From an uncultured bacterium (lineage in GTDB: Bacteria; Bacteroidota; Bacteroidia; Bacteroidales; Muribaculaceae): 64,000 bases of DNA. Each line of letters begins with the position of its first letter. Position 1 is the stretch's first letter. The position numbers were made by a program, and so were the translations under genes. The stretch lies in NCBI GenBank assembly GCA_905214735.1, contig CAJMNI010000002.1, positions 54,978 through 118,977 of the forward strand, in the 5' to 3' direction. Shown piece after piece: positions 1 to 7,725 of this stretch. The notes under the pieces were generated by a model, which saw only the letters and a program-made list of their open reading frames with translations, did not search any database and had not been told where the DNA came from.

Positions 1-1942
1 CCACCTCCTCGTCGTCGTTGACGAAACCGAGCACGTCGTCGCCAGGCACGGGAGTGCAGCAGAGATCGAGCAGATAATTGGGACGCTCGCCGTCGGGATG
101 GAGCACATAGACCTCCTTGCGGTTGATCTTCGGCTTCGCGGGAGTTTCCGGAGCGTCGGTCGAATCAGCGCCCTCTCCGGCGGCCTCCTCTTCCTTCTGC
201 GGCTTGCGCGAGGCGAAGGGATTGCGGAGCACGCGGCTGAGCACCGACCGGCGGGTATTGTCGAGCTCCTTGAGCTGCTTGGGAGTAAGCTCCACCGAGT
301 CTTGCGCCAGGCGGATATAGAGTTCCTCCTCGGTCGGGATGTTGTAATTATTGAGAATCGCCTTCATCACCGCGGGGCGCATCCTGACATGCTCGCGCTC
401 TATGAGCTCGCGGAACATCTCCTTGCCGCGGGCCACGAGGGCGCGGCGCTCACGGCGCAACGAGTTGCAGACGCAGCTCTGCGCTTTGGCAGTGTGACAA
501 TATTGCATCCATTCCTGGCGGGGAGTCTGGCTCTCGGAGGTGATGATCTCCACCTGGTCGCCCGAGTCGAGCACGTGGGAGAGCGGCACGAGCCGGTGGT
601 TGATCTTCCCGGCGATGCTGTGCTGCCCGAGCTTGGTGTGGATGTTGTAGGCCAGGTCGAGAACCGTCGCTCCCGCCGGCAGGGTGATCAGGTCCCCCTT
701 CGGAGTGAAGACATAGATCTCCGCCGAATAGAGGTTGAGCTTTATGGTGTCGAGGAAGTCTATGGCGTTGGGCTCCGGGTTGGCCAGGATGTCTTTGATG
801 GTGTTCATCCATTTGTCGAGCTCGGTGTCGTCGTCGTAGACGCCCTCCTTGTATTTCCAGTGGGCCGCATAGCCGAGTTCGGCCACGATGTCCATCTTGC
901 GGGAGCGGATCTGGACCTCGATCCATTTGCCGTCGGGACCCATCACCGTGAGATGCAGGGCGCGGTAGCCGTTGCTCTTCGGGGTGCTCGTCCAGTCGCG
1001 CAGCCGGTCGGGGTGCACGCGGTGGCCGTCGGTGAAGAAGGTATATATCTCCCAGCAGCGGATGCGCTCCTTCTCGTCGTCGTCGTTCTCGAAGATCACC
1101 CGCAGGGCGTAGACGTCGTAGATCTCCTCGAAAGGCACCTTCTTGGTCTCCATCTTCTTATAGATGGAATAGGCGCTCTTCACGCGGGCCTTTATCTCAT
1201 ATTTGAAACCGGCGGCGTCGAGCTTCTCGCGGATCGGGGCCACGAACTCCTCGACGATCTTCTTGCGCTCCTCGGCGCTCTCGCTCACCTTCGCCATGAT
1301 CTCGGCATATTTCGCCGGATGCTCATATTTGAAGGCGAGGTCTTCGAGCTCGTTCTTTATCTTGTTGAGGCCGAGCCGATGGGCGAGCGGGGCGTAGACA
1401 TAGAGGGTCTCGCCGGCGATCTTGAACTGCTTTTCGGGGCGCATCGAGCCGAGGGTGCGCATGTTGTGAAGGCGGTCGGCCATCTTGATGAGCACCACGC
1501 GGATATCGGTCGACATCGAGAGGAGCAGCTTGCGGAAATTCTCCGCCTGCAGCGAGGCGCGGTCGCCGAATATTCCGCCGGAGATCTTCGTGAGACCCTC
1601 CACGATCGAGGCTATCTTCGGACCGAAATTGTATTCTATGTCCTCGCGGGTGAACTCGGTGTCTTCGATCACGTCGTGGAGCAGGGCGGCGCATATCGAG
1701 GTGCTCCCCAGCCCGAACTCCGTGATCACGATCTTCGCCACCGCCACAGGATGCAGGATATAAGGCTCGCCGCTGCGGCGGCGCACCCCCCTGTGGGCAT
1801 TCTTCGCAAACATATAGGCGCGCTCGATGATCTCCACCTTCTTGCGGTGATTGCTCGCAAGATAGGCGTCGAGAACTTCCCGGAAGGCGGCGTCGACCAT
1901 CCGGTCTTCTTCTTCGGCAGGCATGGGACGAAATTCGGTCAT
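1..1942 (-). CDS. rel: Bifunctional (p)ppGpp synthetase/hydrolase, Rel/SpoT family (3' end outside window)
   Basis: Makes and degrades the stringent-response alarmone (p)ppGpp in the cytoplasm. Reading from the ATG at 1942, about 647 codons are visible and the frame stays open to the window edge. The HD hydrolase domain has an intact HDxxED motif at residues 89-94 (HDVIED). A synthetase domain follows at about 240-360, ending in GYAAHWKYKEG, then a TGS domain at about 400-460 (IYVFTPKGDLITLPAGATV). The C-terminal zinc-finger/ACT regulatory part must lie beyond base 1. The intact HD motif indicates a bifunctional long enzyme rather than a synthetase-only RelA. A perfect -7 promoter element ends only 4 bases before the ATG. 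Confidence 0.95.
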   Translation of the reverse strand, partial: MTEFRPMPAEEEDRMVDAAFREVLDAYLASNHRKKVEIIERAYMFAKNAHRGVRRRSGEPYILHPVAVAKIVITEFGLGSTSICAALLHDVIEDTEFTREDIEYNFGPKIASIVEGLTKISGGIFGDRASLQAENFRKLLLSMSTDIRVVLIKMADRLHNMRTLGSMRPEKQFKIAGETLYVYAPLAHRLGLNKIKNELEDLAFKYEHPAKYAEIMAKVSESAEERKKIVEEFVAPIREKLDAAGFKYEIKARVKSAYSIYKKMETKKVPFEEIYDVYALRVIFENDDDEKERIRCWEIYTFFTDGHRVHPDRLRDWTSTPKSNGYRALHLTVMGPDGKWIEVQIRSRKMDIVAELGYAAHWKYKEGVYDDDTELDKWMNTIKDILANPEPNAIDFLDTIKLNLYSAEIYVFTPKGDLITLPAGATVLDLAYNIHTKLGQHSIAGKINHRLVPLSHVLDSGDQVEIITSESQTPRQEWMQYCHTAKAQSCVCNSLRRERRALVARGKEMFRELIEREHVRMRPAVMKAILNNYNIPTEEELYIRLAQDSVELTPKQLKELDNTRRSVLSRVLRNPFASRKPQKEEEAAGEGADSTDAPETPAKPKINRKEVYVLHPDGERPNYLLDLCCTPVPGDDVLGFVNDDEEV

Positions 1943-1946
1943 GTTA

Positions 1947-1954
1947 CAAAGTTA
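1947..1954 (-). promoter_or_regulatory. Bacteroidetes -7 promoter element of rel
   Basis: On the minus strand TAACTTTG matches TAnnTTTG exactly and is followed by only four bases (TAAC) before the rel ATG. The -33 position 20 bases upstream is TTTT rather than TTTG. Transcription would start at or within a few bases of the start codon. Confidence 0.55.
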
Positions 1955-2056
1955 ACAAACAGGATTGAATAAAAAAAATAAAAAACCGGGCATCTCGCGA
2001 CGACCGGAGCTTTTACTAAAATAGTAACAGTGTCTTTATTGCCGTTATAGCGGGCT

Positions 2057-3220
2057 TTAGCCCTCTTTTCCGGCTTCGGAGAGGGGACGGAGGGAGTCGA
2101 CGATCAGTTCGGCGGCATATTCGGCGGCGACATACGTGCCGAGGCGGCGCTGCATGTTGCGGTAGCCCTGGATCTGCCAGTCGCGGCGGGGCGAGGCCTG
2201 CAGCAGCGGCGAGAGCTCGCGCGAGATGGAATCGACCGTGCATTTATGCACGAGCAATTCAGGCACCACCGAGTTGCCGACGATCAGATTCGGGAGCGAG
2301 ACATATTTCACCTTCAGAAGCTTCTCCATTATATGATAAGAGAGAGCCATGCCGTTGGCGCGGTAGACCACCACCTGGGGAGTGCCGATAAGCGCCGTCT
2401 CGAGCGTGGCGGTGCCCGAAGTGACGATGGCGGCCTGCGAATATTTCAACAGCGTCGGCGTGCAGCCGAAGGCCACCTTCAGCCCCGGATCCTGCGCAAC
2501 CTCGCGGTAGAACTTCTCCGACACGGCCGGAGCCGCCCCGACCACATACTGGAAATCGGGATAGCGCTTCGCCGCCTCGATCATCAGCGGAAGGTTGTTG
2601 CGGATCTCGCCGCGGCGCGAACCGGGAAGAAGCGCGATGATCGGACGGTCGTCGTCGAGTCCCTGACGCTCCATGAAATGCTTCTTCGGCGGAAGATGGC
2701 CCATATATCCGGCCACCTCCTGCACCGACGGATTCCCGACATAAGTCACGTCGTAGCCATGTTTCTTATAGAACTGCACCTCGAAAGGAAGGATCGAATA
2801 CATCCGGGTGACAGTCTTCTTGATCTTGCGCACCCTGTATTCCTTCCAGGCCCATACCTTCGGGGAGATGAAATAGTGGACCGGTATGCCGAGCTTGTGG
2901 GCATATCCGGCCATCGCCAGGTTGAATCCGGGATAATCGACGAGCACGAGGGCATCGGGCCGGTATTCGCGAAGGAGCTTCTTGGCCTGCTTCATGTTCG
3001 ACCAGAGGGTCGGAAGCTTGCGGAGAACCTCGCTGAAACCCATCACGTTCATCTTGTCGTAATGAAGATCAGGCTCGCGGTTCGCCTCGCGCGCCATCAG
3101 GTCGCCTCCGAAAAAACGGAATTCAGCCTCGGGATCGAAGCCTTTTATATATTTTATCAATTGGGAAGCATGGAGATCGCCCGACGCCTCCCCGGCTATC
3201 AATACATATTTCATACGCAT
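2057..3220 (-). CDS. lpxB: Lipid-A-disaccharide synthase
   Basis: Membrane-associated GT19 glycosyltransferase that joins UDP-2,3-diacylglucosamine and lipid X to form the lipid A disaccharide. The 387-residue length is normal for the family. The N-terminus carries the hallmark YVLIAGEASGDLHAS, followed by FFGGD and, midway, KKVWAW-like (SPKVWAWKEYRVRKIKK) and PGSRRGEI motifs; the C-terminal half has SGTATLETALIGTPQVVVYR. A second ATG two codons downstream (3214) gives the more usual MKYVLIAGEASGD start. It is transcribed in the same direction as rel, 114 bases upstream of it. No surE partner is present; the upstream neighbour is divergent. Confidence 0.96.
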   Translation of the reverse strand: MRMKYVLIAGEASGDLHASQLIKYIKGFDPEAEFRFFGGDLMAREANREPDLHYDKMNVMGFSEVLRKLPTLWSNMKQAKKLLREYRPDALVLVDYPGFNLAMAGYAHKLGIPVHYFISPKVWAWKEYRVRKIKKTVTRMYSILPFEVQFYKKHGYDVTYVGNPSVQEVAGYMGHLPPKKHFMERQGLDDDRPIIALLPGSRRGEIRNNLPLMIEAAKRYPDFQYVVGAAPAVSEKFYREVAQDPGLKVAFGCTPTLLKYSQAAIVTSGTATLETALIGTPQVVVYRANGMALSYHIMEKLLKVKYVSLPNLIVGNSVVPELLVHKCTVDSISRELSPLLQASPRRDWQIQGYRNMQRRLGTYVAAEYAAELIVDSLRPLSEAGKEG

Positions 3221-3298
3221 CTCAGACGCAAACCCGAAGGCCCGGATTTACGTTCTATCGGATAAAATAATTCCATTGAAGCTCACGTTGTTCAAGAT

Positions 3299-4753
3299 AT
3301 GAAAATCATGCGCTACTTCATTATGACATTAATCGCCGCCGTTAGTTTAATGGCGGTGTCATGCATAAACGACACGATCTCCACCTCGTCGAGCGACACG
3401 CTGACCTTCTCGCGCGATACGGTGAATTTCGACACCGTCTTCACCGACCTGGGCACCCCGACGGCCCGTCTGATCGTGCACAACCGCGCCAAGAAAGGGA
3501 TCGAGATCTCGTCGATAAAATTCCGCGATCCCGACACCCGCTTCCGGCTGAATGTCGACGGAGTGAGCGGCGTCGATTTCCACGACGTCGAGATCCGCGC
3601 CAAAGACTCCATCTATGTCTTCATCGAGGCCTATCTGCCGGCCACCCAGGGGAATGTGCCGCAGCTTGTGGCCGACGATCTTGAATTCGTGACCAACGGC
3701 GTGACGCAGACGGTGCGCGTCGAAGCCTACGGCCAGAACGTCACCCGGCTGCGCGACCTGCGCGTCACCTCCGACACCCGGCTCACCGCCGAACGCCCCT
3801 ACGTGATCTTCGGCGATCTCCGCGTCGAGGCCGGCGCCACCCTCACCATCGAGCCCGGCGCCCGCCTCCTCTTCCACGACAAGGCCTCCCTCACCGTCGA
3901 CGGCCGCCTCGAAGCCATCGGAGCCCCCGGGAAAATGATCGACTTCCGCGGCGACAGGATCGACAACGTGCTCCCCAACGTCGGCTACGACGTGCTCGCC
4001 GGCCAATGGAAAGGGGTGACAATATCCGCCGGTTCGTTCGACAACCGCATCGAATATGTCAACATGCGCTCGACAGTGCAGGGGCTCGTGGTCGACTCCT
4101 GCGCCGACCTCTCCCGCCAGAAACTCACCATCCGCAACTCCTGGCTCCATAACTCCCAGGGGAACGCCTTCGAATCGAAATATGCCAAGGTCGACGCTTA
4201 CGGCGTATGCTTCTCCGAGGCCGCCGGAGCTTGCGTGGAGCTCTCGGGCGGAAGCCACCGCTTCGTGCAGTGCACTTTCGCCAACAATTATCTCTTCTCC
4301 GCAATCTATAGCCCGCTCGTCAATCTCATCCACTGCCTCCCCGAAGAGGCCAAGAACAATCCCAACCCGCTGATGCAGGCCAACTTCGAGAACTCCATAA
4401 TCTATGGCCTCGCCGCCGACATCGAACCCGGCGACCTCAAGGGCTCGCAAGTCTTTTTCGACTATGTCTCGCTCAAATCGAAGGGTGACAACGACGCCAA
4501 TTTCCGCAACTGCCTCTGGGAGACCGACCCCCTCTTCTATACCGACCGGCCTATCTATTACTTCAACTATCGGCTCCAGCCCGACTCCCCGGTGAAGAGC
4601 GCCGGAAACCCCGCCTTCGTGGGCGACGCGACAATCACCGACATGGACGGAATCAACCGCCTCAGCGACGGGAATCCCTCGCTCGGAGCCTACCAGTTCT
4701 ACCCCGAATATGTCCCCCCGACCCCACCCAACGCGCCCCGCGATGCAAAATAA
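3299..4753 (+). CDS. Bacteroidales lipoprotein, probably beta-helix-like
   Basis: The N-terminus is a lipoprotein signal peptide with the lipobox MAVSC and acylatable Cys22, so the 484-residue product should sit in the outer or inner membrane leaflet. No catalytic motif was recognised. Residues about 40-150 look like an immunoglobulin-type beta domain (FRDPDTRFRLNVDG, KDSIYVFIEA). The rest repeats short beta strands of the kind seen in right-handed beta-helix proteins (DLRVEAGATLTIEPGARLLFHDKASLTVDG), with a late IYGLAADIEPGDL segment and DMDGINR near the end. Similar proteins are annotated in Bacteroidales as hypothetical lipoproteins. It diverges from lpxB and its 3' end abuts the psd promoter. 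Function unknown. Confidence 0.8.
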   Translation: MKIMRYFIMTLIAAVSLMAVSCINDTISTSSSDTLTFSRDTVNFDTVFTDLGTPTARLIVHNRAKKGIEISSIKFRDPDTRFRLNVDGVSGVDFHDVEIRAKDSIYVFIEAYLPATQGNVPQLVADDLEFVTNGVTQTVRVEAYGQNVTRLRDLRVTSDTRLTAERPYVIFGDLRVEAGATLTIEPGARLLFHDKASLTVDGRLEAIGAPGKMIDFRGDRIDNVLPNVGYDVLAGQWKGVTISAGSFDNRIEYVNMRSTVQGLVVDSCADLSRQKLTIRNSWLHNSQGNAFESKYAKVDAYGVCFSEAAGACVELSGGSHRFVQCTFANNYLFSAIYSPLVNLIHCLPEEAKNNPNPLMQANFENSIIYGLAADIEPGDLKGSQVFFDYVSLKSKGDNDANFRNCLWETDPLFYTDRPIYYFNYRLQPDSPVKSAGNPAFVGDATITDMDGINRLSDGNPSLGAYQFYPEYVPPTPPNAPRDAK

Positions 4754-4754
4754 A

Positions 4755-4786
4755 TTTGCGCATTAACGCAAAGTTTTTTAAATTTG
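4755..4786 (+). promoter_or_regulatory. Promoter of the psd operon
   Basis: TTTG (4755-4758), 20 bases, then TAAATTTG (4779-4786): a perfect Bacteroidetes -33/-7 pair. The predicted transcription start, near 4793, lies upstream of both the 12-codon leader ORF and psd. Confidence 0.75.
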
Positions 4787-4816
4787 TAAGATTAATCTCT
4801 CCCCGTTCAACCTGAC

Positions 4817-4855
4817 ATGGCGCAGAAGCGCCGCGACAACAAGAGAAAAAAGTGA
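4817..4855 (+). CDS. 12-codon basic leader ORF overlapping the psd start
   Basis: The ATG at 4817 opens a 12-residue peptide, MAQKRRDNKRKK, eight of whose residues are Lys or Arg. Its TGA (4853-4855) overlaps the psd GTG start (4852-4854) in the arrangement GTGA. It lies downstream of the predicted transcription start. The layout suggests translational coupling: a ribosome ending here could re-initiate on psd. It may instead be a chance ORF; no homology is claimed. Confidence 0.35.
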   Translation: MAQKRRDNKRKK

Positions 4856-5556
4856 AAATCCACAGGGAAGGCACCAACATCCTCATCATGCTCTTCATAG
4901 TGCTGGCGGCGCTCAACGTGCCGCTCTGGCTGTTTATGCCTCCTTTCATGATCCCGGCCATTCTCTCCGCAATCTCGGTGACGGTCTATCTCTTCGTGTT
5001 CAACTTCTTCCGGAGCCCGAAGCGCCATTACCGCGGCGAGAGGGAAAACCATGTGGTCAGCTCGGTCGACGGCCGCGTCGTGGCAATCGAGCGCGTCTTT
5101 GAAGGGGAATTCCTGAAGGAGGAGGCCATAATGTTCTCAGTCTTCATGTCGCCCCTCAACGTCCACGCCAACTGGTTTCCAGTGATGGGCCGCGTGCTCT
5201 ATGTGAAGCATCACGCCGGCCGCTTCCTCTCGGCCTATCTTCCGAAGGCGAGCAGCGAGAACGAGCGCTCCACGATCGGCATCGAGATGGACAACGGCCG
5301 CCGCATCACCGTGCGCCAGATCGCCGGAGCCATGGCCCGGCGCATCGTGACCTACGCCCGCCGCAACGAGCACGCTGACATCGACAATCATCTCGGCTTC
5401 ATAAAGTTCGGCTCGAGAGTCGACATATATCTCCCCCTCGACGCAGAAATCCTGCTCGAAATCGGCGATTTCACCAAGGGAGGAGTCACTCCGGTGGCCA
5501 TCCTCAAGCCCGAAAACGGAAAAGAGTCTCCCAAAGAGAGCCCCGCAGCCGTATGA
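4852..5556 (+). CDS. psd: Phosphatidylserine decarboxylase proenzyme
   Basis: Inner-membrane pyruvoyl enzyme that decarboxylates phosphatidylserine to phosphatidylethanolamine. The 234 residues fit the short PSD-A type. Two hydrophobic segments lie at about 9-50, a conserved FMSPLNVHANWFPVMG block at about 98-113, and the self-cleavage site FGSRVD with Gly187-Ser188, where Ser becomes the pyruvoyl group. The start is GTG; the only upstream ATG in the leader belongs to another frame. It is first in an operon with pssA, which supplies its substrate. A 12-codon ORF overlaps the start. Confidence 0.95.
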   Translation: MKIHREGTNILIMLFIVLAALNVPLWLFMPPFMIPAILSAISVTVYLFVFNFFRSPKRHYRGERENHVVSSVDGRVVAIERVFEGEFLKEEAIMFSVFMSPLNVHANWFPVMGRVLYVKHHAGRFLSAYLPKASSENERSTIGIEMDNGRRITVRQIAGAMARRIVTYARRNEHADIDNHLGFIKFGSRVDIYLPLDAEILLEIGDFTKGGVTPVAILKPENGKESPKESPAAV

Positions 5557-5608
5557 ACGTGAACTTTCGTTCGCGCCCTGAAGTTTCTATTCTGAAGTTT
5601 CTACTGTT

Positions 5609-6313
5609 ATGAACCCTATCACCCGCAACATACCCAACAGCATAACCTGCCTCAACCTCGCGGCGGGTCTTATGTCGATAGTCTGCGCCTTCGGAGGCGC
5701 CGAGCCGCTCTGGGGACTGAAAGCCTACGAGTGGGCATTCATCTTCATCGGCATCGCTGCCGTGGCCGACTTCCTCGACGGTTTCGCCGCCCGCGCCCTC
5801 CATGCCTATTCCGAACTCGGCAAGGAGCTCGATTCCCTCTGCGACCTCGTGAGCTTCGGAGTGGCTCCGGCGATGATCATGCTCAACTGCCTGGAAAGCG
5901 TGGCCCCGGAAACCGGCTGGATCAAATGGGGAGCGCTCCTCATCCCGGTGGCCGGCGCCCTGCGACTCGCCAAATTCAACATCGACACCCGCCAGACCTC
6001 AAGCTTCATCGGCCTCCCCATCCCGGCCAACGCCATCTTCTGGATCGGCTACGCCTCGATGGCCTACAGCGGCGTGGAAACGCTCGTATCCCCCCTCTGG
6101 TGGATTTCGGTGCTCCTGCTCGAAAGCTGGCTGATGATCTCCCCCCTGCGGCTTTTCTCCCTGAAATTCAAGACCTGGGGATGGAAAGGAAACCAATGGC
6201 GCTGGCTCCTGATCGTCACGGCCATAGTGCTGGTGAGCGTCATGGGAGTGCCCGGACTGATGTGGCTCATCGTGGCCTATCTGCTTTACGGCCTCGCCGC
6301 CGGCGGAAAATAA
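5609..6313 (+). CDS. pssA: CDP-diacylglycerol-serine O-phosphatidyltransferase
   Basis: Integral membrane enzyme that condenses CDP-diacylglycerol with serine to phosphatidylserine, the substrate of the Psd encoded 52 bases upstream. The CDP-alcohol phosphatidyltransferase motif is complete: Asp54, Asp57-Gly58, Ala61-Arg62, Gly71, Asp75 and Asp79. Several hydrophobic helices follow (RLAKFNIDTR loop at about 112-121, then MISPLRLFSLKFK). At 234 residues it is the usual size for the Bacteroidetes/Bacillus-type enzyme. Together the two genes form the pathway for phosphatidylethanolamine, the main phospholipid of this group. Confidence 0.96.
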   Translation: MNPITRNIPNSITCLNLAAGLMSIVCAFGGAEPLWGLKAYEWAFIFIGIAAVADFLDGFAARALHAYSELGKELDSLCDLVSFGVAPAMIMLNCLESVAPETGWIKWGALLIPVAGALRLAKFNIDTRQTSSFIGLPIPANAIFWIGYASMAYSGVETLVSPLWWISVLLLESWLMISPLRLFSLKFKTWGWKGNQWRWLLIVTAIVLVSVMGVPGLMWLIVAYLLYGLAAGGK

Positions 6314-6365
6314 TCCGCCCCGGGAATCCGCCCGGCAAAAAATTAAAGAATCAGATCGACTATCA

Positions 6366-6800
6366 ATGGGAACTACTCTTATAATCATCATAATCCTCCT
6401 GCTTCTATGGCCCTGGATAGTGAAATGGACCAAGAAGTTCATGATGCGCCGCGCCGAAGACGCCTTGCGCCGCGCCATGGGGATGCCTTCGCGCAAGGAG
6501 GAGGAACGCATGCGCGCCGCTCAGGAGAAAAACTCGCGGGCCGACACCCGCGGCCGCTCCCGCTCGCGCCGCCGCCGACCCGCCGCCGACCCCCATCCCG
6601 CCCGGCTCATGAAGCAGGTGGCCGAGGATGTGGAATTCACCGAAATCTTCAGCTATAGCGAAGAGATCACCGTGGAAGGGACTCCCTCTTCACGGCAACG
6701 GCGCGGACGCCGCCCCGACAACGGCGCCATTATCGTCGAAGAACAGGTGACCGACGCCGAATTTACCGAAATAAAGACCACTTCTTCAAGACCGAAATAA
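6366..6800 (+). CDS. DUF4834-like small membrane protein
   Basis: A 144-residue protein with one N-terminal membrane helix (residues about 3-20, TLIIIIILLLLWPWIVKW) followed by a highly basic stretch rich in Arg and Ser (about 55-75) and an acidic C-terminus with two similar pieces, VEFTEI and AEFTEI. The size, single helix and place after pssA resemble the DUF4834 proteins of Bacteroidetes; the assignment rests on memory of the family. Its stop codon overlaps the next start by one base, so the two are probably translationally coupled. Function unknown. Confidence 0.75.
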   Translation: MGTTLIIIIILLLLWPWIVKWTKKFMMRRAEDALRRAMGMPSRKEEERMRAAQEKNSRADTRGRSRSRRRRPAADPHPARLMKQVAEDVEFTEIFSYSEEITVEGTPSSRQRRGRRPDNGAIIVEEQVTDAEFTEIKTTSSRPK

Positions 6801-7612
6801 TGAAAACATTATTTGTCAGCGATCTCGACGGCACGCTGCTCCAGCCCGACGCCCGTCTTTCGGACACCACCGTCGGTCTCCTCAACGACGCCATAGCCCG
6901 CGGAAAACTCTTCACCATAGCCACCGCCCGCACCCCCGCCACCGCCGACGAGATCCTGAAACGCGTCGACATCCAGCTCCCCGCCATCGTGATGACCGGA
7001 GCCGCCCTCTGGGACCGCGACGCCAACCTCTACTCCCGCATCAAATATATGCGCCCCGAGGCCGTGAAACGCCTCCTCCGCATCTATGAAGAGATGGAGA
7101 TGCCGACTTTCATATATACGCTCGTCGACAACATGATCCATATCTACCATCAGGGAGAGATCACGCCGCTTGCCCGGCAATTTCTCGACGAACGCATCCA
7201 CAACCCCTTCAAGCGCGTGGAGGAAGGTCCGCTTCCGGCCGACGCCGAAAACGTGATCCTCTTCTACGGAATGCAGCCGTCGGAAAAACCGCGCGCCACT
7301 TTCGAGAAGATGCGCTGCGTGGAGGGAGTGAGGCCGCAGTTCTACCACGACATCTTCGGCGAAAGCGTAGGAATCCTCGAAGCCTTCGCAGCCGAGGCCA
7401 CCAAGGCGAAGGCGATGCGCGCCATGGCCCGCGAGCTCGGCGCCGACAGGATCGTGGCTTTCGGCGACAATGTCAACGACCTCCCCATGATGCGCGAGGC
7501 CGACCTCGCCGTTGCCGTCGAAAACGCCCTCCCCGAAGTGAAGGAGGCCGCCGACATCGTGATCGGCCCCAACACCGACGACTCCGTGGCACGCTTCATT
7601 GCCGAAAGCTAA
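6800..7612 (+). CDS. Cof-type HAD-superfamily phosphatase
   Basis: Predicted cytoplasmic phosphatase of the HAD IIB (Cof) subfamily, acting on small phosphorylated metabolites; the substrate cannot be read from sequence. Motif I is DLDGTLL with the nucleophile Asp8 and acid/base Asp10. Motif II is the Thr in MTGAALW (about 65-71). Motif IV is GDNVNDLPMM with Asp223 and Asp227, preceded by a Lys in TKAKAM. At 270 residues it matches the family. It is the last gene of the psd operon and overlaps the preceding gene by one base. Confidence 0.92.
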   Translation: MKTLFVSDLDGTLLQPDARLSDTTVGLLNDAIARGKLFTIATARTPATADEILKRVDIQLPAIVMTGAALWDRDANLYSRIKYMRPEAVKRLLRIYEEMEMPTFIYTLVDNMIHIYHQGEITPLARQFLDERIHNPFKRVEEGPLPADAENVILFYGMQPSEKPRATFEKMRCVEGVRPQFYHDIFGESVGILEAFAAEATKAKAMRAMARELGADRIVAFGDNVNDLPMMREADLAVAVENALPEVKEAADIVIGPNTDDSVARFIAES

Positions 7613-7615
7613 ACA

Positions 7616-7708
7616 GTGATTAGATTGTAGATTGTAGATAGTAGATAGTAGATAATAGTGATTGGTGATTAGTGATTAGTGAATTCCTAATTCCTAATTC
7701 CCAATTCA
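7616..7708 (+). repeat. AT-rich tandem simple-repeat tract
   Basis: Between the HAD gene and the histidine kinase lie about five copies of a 7-mer of the type TAGATTG/TAGATAG, then three or four copies of GTGATTAGT/GTGATTGGT, then CCTAATT repeats. The GTGATTAGTGA unit recurs on the other strand at 17624-17673. The tract lies directly in the 5' region of the kinase gene. Confidence 0.8.
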
Positions 7709-7725
7709 AATTAACGCCTCAGACA

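Noticed and set aside
98..1972. Long open frame on the plus strand opposite rel
   Set aside because: The minus-strand frame carries HD, synthetase and TGS motifs of Rel; the plus frame is low-complexity Leu/Ala/Gly/Asp-rich and reflects GC-biased third positions.
4817..4855. Frameshifted N-terminal extension of psd
   Set aside because: A frameshift joining MAQKRRDNKRKK to psd was considered, but psd already starts with the normal family N-terminus and the two frames overlap as a stop/start pair; kept as a leader ORF instead.
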